Assembly (NCBI GenBank): GCA_949298665.1 | Contig: CASFXO010000350.1 | Location: 1-10,212 of the forward strand | Length of the DNA: 10,212 nt | Source of the DNA: an uncultured Lentisphaeria bacterium | GTDB taxonomy: Bacteria > Verrucomicrobiota > Lentisphaeria > Victivallales > Victivallaceae | Direction: 5' to 3' | Part shown: positions 1 to 5,806 of the stretch, one piece after another | Layout: each line of letters opens with the position of its first letter | Numbering within the stretch: the first letter of the stretch is position 1 | Notes under the pieces: generated by a model | The model's database searches: none | Told to the model about the DNA's origin: nothing | What the model saw: only the letters and a program-made list of their open reading frames with translations | Position numbers and translations under genes: made by a program

Positions 1-742
1 GGTTGTCCACCCGGCGGGGCACTCCGGAGTTCGGCTGGACCACCAGGGGGAGATCCAGCTCGGAGGCGATTTTTTCCACTGCGCCGAGCGTGCTTTCGGG
101 GCCGTCGCCGCAGTTCAGGCCCCAGGCGGCGGGCCGGGGGCCGCCCCGGAAATGCGCGGCCAGAGTTGTGAATTCGGCACCGTCCGGCGTCCGGGCGTTT
201 TCGTCCAGCGCGAAACTGGGGAGATACGCGAATTCCGGAAACGCCTGATCCAGAACGGCAACTGCGGCGGCGGCGGTCCGCGCGTCGGAATCCGAATGAA
301 GCGATTCGAAAATCAGGAAATCCGCTCCGGCCTCCAGCAGCGCCGTCCCCTGTTCCACGAGAAGTTTCACCGCATCTCCGGGATCTTCCGTGGAGAAAGC
401 GTCAAAGCCCACCGGTCCCACGGCGCCGGCCACCAGAATGTCCGCTCCGCCCGCCTCCCGGGCCAGTCGGACGCCGGCGGCGTTGATGGCGGCGGTCTGT
501 TCGCCGAGCCCGAAGTGGGCCAGCTTATGGCGGTTGGCGTTGAAGGTGTTGGTGGTAAGCACCTCGGCTCCGGCCTCGGCGTATTGGCGATGGATGTCGG
601 TGATGACGTCGGGCGCGGTCAGGGAAAGCTGCTCGAACGAGGTGTTGATGAAATAGTTTCTGCGATAAATTTCCGTGCCGACGCCGCCGTCGAAAATCAG
701 CACCCGGCTCCGCAGGCGCGCCGTCAAGTCCTCCCGGTTCAT
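1..742 (-). CDS. Homocysteine S-methyltransferase family protein (5' part, truncated by window edge)
   Basis: The first 247 codons are visible; the gene continues beyond base 1. The product should be a TIM-barrel enzyme that moves a methyl group to homocysteine to make methionine in the cytoplasm. Family signs are the DGGVGTE substrate loop (residues 18-24), TTNTFNANR (63-71), FES (145-147), GLNCGDGP (208-215) with Cys211 in the place of the first zinc-ligand cysteine, and VQPNSGVP (235-242). The later CC zinc pair would lie outside the window. The start at 742 is supported by GGGAG (754-750 on the minus strand) 7 nt upstream. It is transcribed divergently from the EIIA-CBS gene. Because the C-terminus is missing, it could be a stand-alone enzyme, a fusion with methylenetetrahydrofolate reductase, or the N-terminal module of MetH. 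The family call is secure; the exact subtype and methyl donor are not. Confidence 0.9.
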   Translation of the reverse strand, partial: MNREDLTARLRSRVLIFDGGVGTEIYRRNYFINTSFEQLSLTAPDVITDIHRQYAEAGAEVLTTNTFNANRHKLAHFGLGEQTAAINAAGVRLAREAGGADILVAGAVGPVGFDAFSTEDPGDAVKLLVEQGTALLEAGADFLIFESLHSDSDARTAAAAVAVLDQAFPEFAYLPSFALDENARTPDGAEFTTLAAHFRGGPRPAAWGLNCGDGPESTLGAVEKIASELDLPLVVQPNSGVPRRVDN

Positions 743-784
743 GCAAACTCTCCCATGGTGTTTCTCTTATTCTCTGTTTGCGAT

Positions 785-813
785 AATATACCCCCCGAAA
801 ACGGCGGCCACAA
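785..813 (-). promoter_or_regulatory. Sigma70-like promoter for the homocysteine S-methyltransferase gene
   Basis: Read on the minus strand, TTGTGG (813-808) is followed by exactly 17 bases and TATATT (790-785). This lies about 43 bases upstream of the start codon at 742. The AT-rich hexamers stand out in GC-rich surroundings. Its -35 box is one arm of the dyad at 808-825. No start-site data exist, so this is a motif-based call. Confidence 0.5.
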
Positions 814-825
814 ATCCGCTTGTGG
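808..825. promoter_or_regulatory. Perfect 6+6 bp dyad (CCACAA-N6-TTGTGG) joining two divergent -35 boxes
   Basis: CCACAA (808-813) and TTGTGG (820-825) are perfect reverse complements separated by ATCCGC. Each arm is also the -35 hexamer of one of two back-to-back promoters. This could be an operator for a dimeric regulator controlling both directions. It could also arise simply because both promoters use the same -35 word. The regulator is unknown and no regulator gene is seen nearby. Confidence 0.4.
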
Positions 826-850
826 AAAAAATTGGGCACTATGCTATATT
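820..850 (+). promoter_or_regulatory. Putative extended -10 promoter for the EIIA-CBS / memo operon
   Basis: TGCTATATT (842-850) is an extended -10 element with hexamer TATATT at 845-850. TTGTGG (820-825) lies 19 bases upstream of the hexamer, longer than the ideal 17, which the TGN extension could offset. The predicted transcript would have a leader of roughly 65 bases before the start at 922. Confidence 0.4.
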
Positions 851-921
851 GGCAGTGGAAAATACCCGCCTGCCGTATTCGGCCGGTGCGGAAAATGCGA
901 TGCAACGCAGGGAGGATGCCG

Positions 922-1827
922 ATGAAACTTGCCGCCATGCTGGATCCACGGTTGATTCTGGTCGATGTTCCGGGGCATGACCGCCGGGAAATTTACCGGG
1001 AGATTCTCCGGAGGGCCGCGCCGGCGCTGCCGGCACTGCCGGCGGAAGAGACCTGCCGGGCCATGATGGCCGCGGAGGACGCGTTGTGCATTCCCGGGCG
1101 CGGAGTGGCCATGCCGCATCTCAAACGTCCGGAGGTCAAGTCTCTGCATACGATCGTGGCGATCTTGCGTGCGCCGGTGCTGTTGCACGAGTACGACGAG
1201 GCGCCGAGCCGGATCGTGATCATGTCGCTGGCGCCGTTGTATGAAACGGAAGTGTATTTGAAGACGCTTTCGGCGCTGGTGCGGTTTCTGAGCGGCAGCG
1301 TTAATCGGGAAAAACTGTTCGCGGCGCGCAGCGGCGAGGAGGTGCTGGCCGCATTGCGCGAGGGCGACGCCGAGGTCCGCAAGGTGATCACCGCCGCCGA
1401 GCTGCTGGAGCCGATGCCCCGGACGGTGCGGTCCGGTGATGCGCTGGCGGCGGTCTGGGACATTCTCATTCGCGACAGGGTGGCGGTGGTGCCGGTGGTG
1501 GACGACCGCGGCCGGCTGGTCGGCGAGGTGCCCGGTCTGGAGGTGGTGCGTCGTTTCATTCCGCAGTATATGCTGATGATGGAAAATCTGACGGTGCTGG
1601 AGAGCATCGAGCCGCTCAGCCGGATGTTCCGGGATGAGGAACAGCATCGGGTTGCCGATTACATGCGTCCGCCGTCGCTGGTGGTGACGGACCGGATGCC
1701 GCTGGTGCAGTTCACGGTCCGGATGGCCCGGGAGGCGATTCCCACCGCGTTCGTCGTGGACGATGCGCGGCGGCTGCTCGGGGTGGTGACCCTCAGCAGC
1801 ATTGTCCGCATGATGATGCGCGGCTGA
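922..1827 (+). CDS. PTS EIIA type-2 domain fused to a tandem CBS-domain pair
   Basis: A 301-residue cytoplasmic protein. Residues 1-150 form an EIIA domain of the fructose/PtsN class: GRGVAMPH (59-66) matches the G-x-A-[IL]-P-H active site, with His66 as the phosphoryl acceptor, and the hydrophobic strand at 97-104 and LKTLSALVRFL (113-123) follow as in the family. Two CBS motifs follow, about 155-211 and 245-301, which usually bind adenine nucleotides such as AMP, ATP or SAM. This suggests a sensor that reads PTS phosphorylation and energy state together, rather than a sugar-transporting EIIA; no EIIB or EIIC gene is present. The start at 922 has GGAGG (911-915) 6 nt upstream. An in-frame TTG at 820 extends the ORF but falls in the promoter and lacks a ribosome site. 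The Memo gene follows after 21 bases. The target protein is unknown. Confidence 0.85.
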   Translation: MKLAAMLDPRLILVDVPGHDRREIYREILRRAAPALPALPAEETCRAMMAAEDALCIPGRGVAMPHLKRPEVKSLHTIVAILRAPVLLHEYDEAPSRIVIMSLAPLYETEVYLKTLSALVRFLSGSVNREKLFAARSGEEVLAALREGDAEVRKVITAAELLEPMPRTVRSGDALAAVWDILIRDRVAVVPVVDDRGRLVGEVPGLEVVRRFIPQYMLMMENLTVLESIEPLSRMFRDEEQHRVADYMRPPSLVVTDRMPLVQFTVRMAREAIPTAFVVDDARRLLGVVTLSSIVRMMMRG

Positions 1828-1848
1828 AGCACGGCGGGAGGTGCGGCC

Positions 1849-2730
1849 ATGCCGATGCGGGATGAGAAGAAAGTCCGGATGCCGGCGGTCGCCGGACAGT
1901 TTTACGACGGGGATCCGCTGCGGCTGCGGCGGCAGCTGATGGAGACGGAGGCGGCATTTCCGGTGCCGGCGGCGACGGTGGAACCGTTTCCCGTCGCGGT
2001 GATTCTGCCGCATGCGGGGTATATGTTTTCCTTGAAGACCGCGTTCAAAACGCTGCGGGCGGCCGCCCGGGGGAAGTTCCGGCGGGTGGTGTTGCTGGCG
2101 CCGTCGCACCGGGTGGGATTCCGGGGGCTGGCGTTGTCGCCGTATGATACGATGCGGACGCCCTTCGGGGATCTGCCGGTGGACCGGGAGGCGGCGACGG
2201 CGCTGGCGGAACGGGCGCCGGGGGTGTTTGCCGTGCGGGAGGATGCCCATTGCGCCGAGCACGCGCTGGAGGTGCAGCTGCCGCTGCTGCAATATTTTTT
2301 CGGCGCGGTGGAGGTGCTGCCGCTGGTTTGCGGCGGATTGTCCGGGGCGCTGCTGGCGGAAGCGGCGGATGGGCTGGCGGAAGAATGGCGGCCGGATACG
2401 TTGTGGGTGGTCAGTTCGGATTTTACCCATTACGGGCCGAGATTCGATTATGTGCCGTTCCGGGAGAAGGTCGCGGAAAACCTGCGTCGGCTCGACGGCG
2501 GCGCGATCGAACGGATCTGCCGCCGCGACGCGGCGGGACTGGCGGCGTACTGGCAGCGGACCGGAGCGACGATTTGCGGGATGTTCGGCATTCTGCTGCT
2601 GCTGGCGGTGCTTGACCGGGTGGATCCGGAGCAGACGCGGCGCGGCGAACTGGCGGATTACTCGAACAGCGGGGAGCTGACCGGCGACTGGACCGACTGC
2701 GTCAGTTACGCGGGAGTGGTTTTCCGGTAA
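1849..2730 (+). CDS. amrB: Memo-family protein (AmmeMemoRadiSam system protein B)
   Basis: A 293-residue soluble protein of the MEMO1/extradiol-dioxygenase-like fold. Recognisable motifs in order are RMPAVAGQFYDGDP (10-23), LPHAGY (53-58), LAPSHR (83-88), EHALEVQLPLLQ (137-148) and SSDFTHYGPRF (189-199). His55, His87 and His194 are in the positions of the metal-binding histidines of human MEMO1, and Cys243 resembles its conserved cysteine. The bacterial function is not established; homologues occur with an AMMECR1 protein (A) and a radical SAM enzyme (S). Here it follows the EIIA-CBS gene by 21 bases, with GGAGG (1837-1841) 7 nt before ATG 1849; the second ATG at 1855 is less well spaced. No AMMECR1 gene is in the window, and the adjacent radical SAM gene is convergent and of a different type. 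The family call is secure, the function open. Confidence 0.93.
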   Translation: MPMRDEKKVRMPAVAGQFYDGDPLRLRRQLMETEAAFPVPAATVEPFPVAVILPHAGYMFSLKTAFKTLRAAARGKFRRVVLLAPSHRVGFRGLALSPYDTMRTPFGDLPVDREAATALAERAPGVFAVREDAHCAEHALEVQLPLLQYFFGAVEVLPLVCGGLSGALLAEAADGLAEEWRPDTLWVVSSDFTHYGPRFDYVPFREKVAENLRRLDGGAIERICRRDAAGLAAYWQRTGATICGMFGILLLLAVLDRVDPEQTRRGELADYSNSGELTGDWTDCVSYAGVVFR

Positions 2731-2741
2731 TTGCCTTTTTT

Positions 2742-3608
2742 CTACAGAAAAAGCGGTGTCGCGCCTGCGCCGCGGCGGTCCAGCCGTCCGGACGTCAGTT
2801 CGGCGTCGAGCTGACGGATCAGGCGCTCGCGGTCCTGCGGCAGGCGTCCCGCCAGCGGCACCGGGTTGGAGGTGTGGTTGGCGCGGAAAACGGTGCGGTT
2901 CAGCGAAAGATGCCGCAGCAGTTCCCGGAGTTCTTCTGTTGCTTCATATTCGGAGACGGGTTCGAAGCCGGGGGGCGGCGGCAGGCCGGGGAGGCGGATG
3001 TACCGCAGGGCCGACAGCAGTCGCGGCTGCATCCGGTTCAACACGGCGGCGGTCCGGGCGATGTGGTCTTCACGCCGTTTTTTCCCGCCCAGTCCGATCA
3101 ATACCATGACCGAACAGTGGAATCCGAGACGCTGGGCGGTTATGACGGCGTCGGCCATGGCGTCGGCCCGTTCGGTCTTGCCGAAGAGCTCGAGAATTTC
3201 CTGACTGCCGCTTTCCAGTCCGACGTAGAGGGTGTGGAGTTTGTGCCGGTGCATGTCCGCCAGCGCCGTTTCTCCCGCGGCCAGAATGGAACTGCCGTTG
3301 GCATAGGTGTTGACGCGGGCAAGGCGCGGGAAGGCGTTTTCCGCAGCAAGCAGATAACGCAACAGCCGGTCGGGGGGCAGCGCCATGCAGTCGCCGTCGG
3401 CCAGAAAGATCCGCCGGGTCGCGGGGAAGAGGCGGCCGGCGGCGGCGATTTCCGCGAGGAATTCCGGTTCGGGGCGGACCTGGTAATGCACGCCTTTGTA
3501 CATGCCGCAGAAACGGCAGCGGTTGTGGGGGCAGCCGTAAGCCGCCTGCAGAATCAGGCTGTCCGCTTCCGCGGGAGGACGGAACAGGGGTTCCCGGTAT
3601 TGCAGCAT
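2742..3608 (-). CDS. Radical SAM protein of the Fe-S oxidoreductase (COG1032-like) type
   Basis: A 288-residue protein with a radical SAM barrel. The cluster motif is YGCPHNRCRFCGMYKG (24-39): Cys26, Cys31 and Cys34 give CX4CX2C rather than textbook CX3CX2C, and the expected aromatic residue precedes the last Cys. LADGDCM, NTYANG and GLESGSQE are typical barrel strands, the last being the usual GxE/SAM-contact region, and VLIGLGGK follows. No B12-binding or SPASM domain is evident, and the C-terminal tail is short and basic. From memory, relatives with GC-x4-C-x-F-C-GMY exist as uncharacterised radical SAM proteins; the substrate is unknown. GGAG lies 10 nt upstream of the ATG at 3608. Its stop is 11 bases from that of the convergent Memo gene. 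It lacks the look of the PflA-like AmmeMemoRadiSam enzyme, so it should not be assumed to be that partner. Confidence 0.87.
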   Translation of the reverse strand: MLQYREPLFRPPAEADSLILQAAYGCPHNRCRFCGMYKGVHYQVRPEPEFLAEIAAAGRLFPATRRIFLADGDCMALPPDRLLRYLLAAENAFPRLARVNTYANGSSILAAGETALADMHRHKLHTLYVGLESGSQEILELFGKTERADAMADAVITAQRLGFHCSVMVLIGLGGKKRREDHIARTAAVLNRMQPRLLSALRYIRLPGLPPPPGFEPVSEYEATEELRELLRHLSLNRTVFRANHTSNPVPLAGRLPQDRERLIRQLDAELTSGRLDRRGAGATPLFL

Positions 3609-3683
3609 AAGGGTGTTTCTCCGATCGGTATGACGAAAATACGGATACTGCCGTTTCCGGGGAATTGCAAATAAAAAGGCGGA

Positions 3684-3732
3684 TTTTTCCCGGCGGACGC
3701 GCCGGCCGGAGACGAGCGGGGGGAGGGAAAAA
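3684..3732. repeat. Widely spaced 8 bp inverted arms in the divergent spacer
   Basis: TTTTTCCC (3684-3691) and GGGAAAAA (3725-3732) are perfect reverse complements around a 33-base GC-rich loop. This could fold in the leader RNA of the minus-strand radical SAM gene or act as a DNA site. The arms are simple in composition, so chance is quite possible. Confidence 0.2.
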
Positions 3733-3776
3733 AGCGCCCGATGCCTCCGGAATCGCTTGAATTTTCACGGAAACGC

Positions 3777-3796
3777 ATTAAGGTAAACTCCTTAAT
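3777..3796. promoter_or_regulatory. Perfect 7+7 bp inverted repeat upstream of mrp
   Basis: ATTAAGG (3777-3783) and CCTTAAT (3790-3796) are perfect reverse complements with a 6-base spacer. The centre lies about 106 bases before the mrp start at 3893. It is AT-rich in a GC-rich region, and a TTGAAT hexamer (3757-3762) lies just upstream, so an operator overlapping an mrp promoter is plausible. A clear -10 box cannot be assigned. An Fe-S-responsive regulator would suit the downstream gene, but nothing in the sequence identifies it. Confidence 0.4.
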
Positions 3797-3892
3797 TGTA
3801 TGAAAAACAACCCGGATTCCGGGGACGGTCCGGCCTTTCGGCAAGCGGAAGGCGCGCCATCCTCGTCCGGTTTCAATGGAGGTTCTGAAATC

Positions 3893-4726
3893 ATGAGCGA
3901 AGGGTGTTCGGGCAGCTGCGGTTCCTGCGGTTCGTGCGGTTCCTGCGAGTCGAAACTGCAGAAGAAAATGGAGCGGATCGACCAGAAGATTCTGGTTCTT
4001 TCCGGCAAGGGCGGCGTCGGCAAGAGCACGGTGGCGGCGGCGCTGGCGGTTACACTGGCGCGGACCGGGAAAAAAGTGGGATTGCTGGACGTTGACTTCC
4101 ACGGACCGTCCCAGCCGACGCTGTTCAGCGCCCAGCACCTGCGGCTGCAGACCGACGGGGAAAGCCTTCTGCCGCTGGAATGCGCGGGAGTGAAGCTGGT
4201 GTCGATCGGTCTGTTGCTCGACGACGAAAATCAGGCCATCGTCTGGCGCGGCCCCGCGAAAATGGGCGTGTTGAAACAGCTTCTGGAAGAAACCGACTGG
4301 GGCGACATCGACGTGCTGATCATGGACTTTCCGCCGGGCACCGGCGACGAGGCGCTGTCGGCCTGTCAGCTGATCAGCGGCGGTAAAAAGGCGGTGGTGG
4401 TGACCACGCCGCAGGAACTTTCGCTGGCCGACTGCCGGAAATGTCTGGACTTCTGCCGGCAGCTGGACGTGCCGGTGGCGGGGGTGGTGGAAAATATGAG
4501 CGGATTCGTCTGCCCGGAGTGCCATCATCGGCACGACCTCTTTTCCGCCGGCGGCGGCGCAGCCATGGCGCATCGTTACGGTCTGCCGCTGCTGGGGACG
4601 CTGCCGCTGGATCCGGTGTTCATGCAGGCCTGCGACCGCGGGGAGCTGGCGCAGGGGCTGGCCGCTTCTCCGGTCGGTGCGGAAATGGAGAAGATCGCCG
4701 CGGCCGTGCTGCCCGCCGAAGCGTAA
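3893..4726 (+). CDS. Mrp/NBP35-family Fe-S cluster carrier P-loop ATPase
   Basis: A 277-residue cytoplasmic ATPase that should assemble or carry Fe-S clusters to target enzymes. The N-terminus has a cysteine-rich leader with Cys5, 9, 12, 15 and 18, four of them in a Gly-Ser-Cys repeat. Then come the deviant Walker A GKGGVGKST (38-46), LLDVDFHGPSQPTL (64-77), MDFPPGTGDE (144-153) and VENMSGFVCPEC (199-210). Cys207-x-x-Cys210 is the cluster-binding pair that bridges the dimer in this family. ATG 3893 is chosen because GGAGG (3878-3882) lies 10 nt upstream. An in-frame ATG at 3800 would add 31 residues of low-complexity sequence without a good ribosome site. It stands alone, divergent from the radical SAM gene, which might need such clusters, and convergent with the permease gene. 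Confidence 0.93.
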   Translation: MSEGCSGSCGSCGSCGSCESKLQKKMERIDQKILVLSGKGGVGKSTVAAALAVTLARTGKKVGLLDVDFHGPSQPTLFSAQHLRLQTDGESLLPLECAGVKLVSIGLLLDDENQAIVWRGPAKMGVLKQLLEETDWGDIDVLIMDFPPGTGDEALSACQLISGGKKAVVVTTPQELSLADCRKCLDFCRQLDVPVAGVVENMSGFVCPECHHRHDLFSAGGGAAMAHRYGLPLLGTLPLDPVFMQACDRGELAQGLAASPVGAEMEKIAAAVLPAEA

Positions 4727-4728
4727 CG

Positions 4729-4762
4729 GCGTTGCGGAGCGTCTCTCCGGGATCGGGAACGC
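4729..4762. terminator. Possible stem structure filling the convergent mrp/permease gap
   Basis: The 36-base gap between two convergent stops holds GCGTT (4729-4733) pairing with AACGC (4758-4762), enclosing CGGAG (4735-4739) pairing with CTCCG (4745-4749). There is no clear T-tract on either strand, so it is not a canonical intrinsic terminator. The position suggests a bidirectional transcription end. Confidence 0.22.
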
Positions 4763-5794
4763 TCAGAGCGTATTCCGGTCTCCGGTGAGCGAGATCCGGG
4801 GATCCGCCGCCACATACAGCAGGTCGGCGATCAGAATGCCCGCCAGCGTCAACGCCCCGCTGAAGGCGAAGAGCGCCATCACCAGCGGGTAATCCCGGCT
4901 GGACAGCGCCAGCAGGGACAACGCCCCCATGCCCGGGATGTTGAAGATGTATTCCACCAGGACGCTCCCCGCCACCAGCGAGGGCAGCAGGCCCCCGAAC
5001 AGCGTGATCAACGTGATCAGGGCGTTGCCGAAGGCATGGCGCCAGATGACGCGGTATTCCGGAACCCCTTTGGCGCGCGCGGTGCGGACGAAGTCGCAGT
5101 GAATGACTTCCAGCATGCTGTTGCGGGCGTAGCGGGACAGTCCGGCGATTCCGCCGAAGGCCAGACAGAAGACCGGAAGCGCGTAATACCGGGCGCTCTC
5201 CAGCAGCCATTCCCAGGTGGTCAGTCGCAGCGGATCCGGCACGCTCAGCCCTTTCAGCGGGAAAATCGGATACAGGCCGCCTTCGCAGCAGACCGCCTGC
5301 AGCAGCAGCGCCACCCACATCACCGGCATGGAGTAGAGCAGAAACAGCACCACGGTTGAGCTCTGGTCGAACCACGATCCGGCCCGTACCGCCGCGTAGA
5401 CTCCCACCAGCACCGCGATCAGATACGTCAGCAGAATGGCCCAGCAGTTGAGCGAGAGCGTGACCGGCAGCCGTTCCAGGATCAGCGCGGTAACCGGTTT
5501 ACCCGGATCGACCACGACCGAAGTACCGAAATCACCGTGCCGGACAATGTCCTTGAGCCAGTAACCGAAGCCGGTCAGAATCGGTTGGTCGAGGTGCAGT
5601 TTTTCCCGGATGGCGCGGTTGCCGGCGAACGCGCCCTTGTCTTCGCTCAGTTCCATGCCGACGCCGTCGCCGCCGAGCATGTTGCTGCGTGCGGGGTCTC
5701 CCGGCGCCAGGCGCAGCAGCACATAGCTTGCGAGGAGGATCGCCAGCAGCGTCACCAGCGCCAGCAGCAGTCGTTTGGTCAGATAGAAGAACAT
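4763..5794 (-). CDS. ABC transporter permease, OppB/DppB-type (peptide/nickel/oligosaccharide class)
   Basis: A 343-residue inner-membrane protein with about six hydrophobic segments: roughly 9-27, 113-136, 146-168, 204-220, 258-283 and 302-328. Family marks are RLAPGDPA (28-35), REKLHLDQP (63-71), GDFGTS (87-92), the ATPase-contact EAA loop FVRTARAKGV...WRHAFGN (235-257), VEYIFNIPGMG (280-290) and the C-terminal DPRI (331-334). An acidic/glycine-rich insert at about 38-58 lies before the LDQP element. It would pair with an OppC-type permease, a binding protein and ATPases, none of which is in the window. It is the last visible gene of a minus-strand operon and starts 12 bases after the upstream stop. 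The nearest GGAG is about 15 nt from the ATG, so translational coupling is likely. The substrate cannot be told. Confidence 0.9.
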   Translation of the reverse strand: MFFYLTKRLLLALVTLLAILLASYVLLRLAPGDPARSNMLGGDGVGMELSEDKGAFAGNRAIREKLHLDQPILTGFGYWLKDIVRHGDFGTSVVVDPGKPVTALILERLPVTLSLNCWAILLTYLIAVLVGVYAAVRAGSWFDQSSTVVLFLLYSMPVMWVALLLQAVCCEGGLYPIFPLKGLSVPDPLRLTTWEWLLESARYYALPVFCLAFGGIAGLSRYARNSMLEVIHCDFVRTARAKGVPEYRVIWRHAFGNALITLITLFGGLLPSLVAGSVLVEYIFNIPGMGALSLLALSSRDYPLVMALFAFSGALTLAGILIADLLYVAADPRISLTGDRNTL

Positions 5795-5806
5795 GGGCGG
5801 ATGGTT

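Noticed and set aside
820..921. Upstream TTG start giving the EIIA-CBS protein 34 more residues.
   Set aside because: The extension overlaps the -35/-10 elements, has no ribosome site, and the ATG at 922 has GGAGG at good spacing.
844..2430. A 528-codon minus-strand open frame opposite the EIIA-CBS and Memo genes.
   Set aside because: Its product is dominated by His, Arg and Gln as expected from antisense reading, and both plus-strand genes have clear family motifs and ribosome sites.
2735..2754. T6/A5 hairpin (TTTTTC-TACA-GAAAAA) between the convergent memo and radical SAM genes as a terminator.
   Set aside because: The stem is almost only A-T pairs with no GC-rich base, so it would be weak. 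It may help transcription end but cannot be supported as an intrinsic terminator.
3636..3670. Promoter for the radical SAM gene: TTGCAA (3670-3665) or TTCCCC with TATCCG/TATTTT on the minus strand.
   Set aside because: No pairing gives both a decent -35 and -10 at proper spacing, so a position cannot be assigned.
3800..3892. Earlier ATG for mrp adding 31 residues.
   Set aside because: No adequate ribosome site precedes it and the family normally starts near the Cys leader. It remains a minor possibility because the frame is open.
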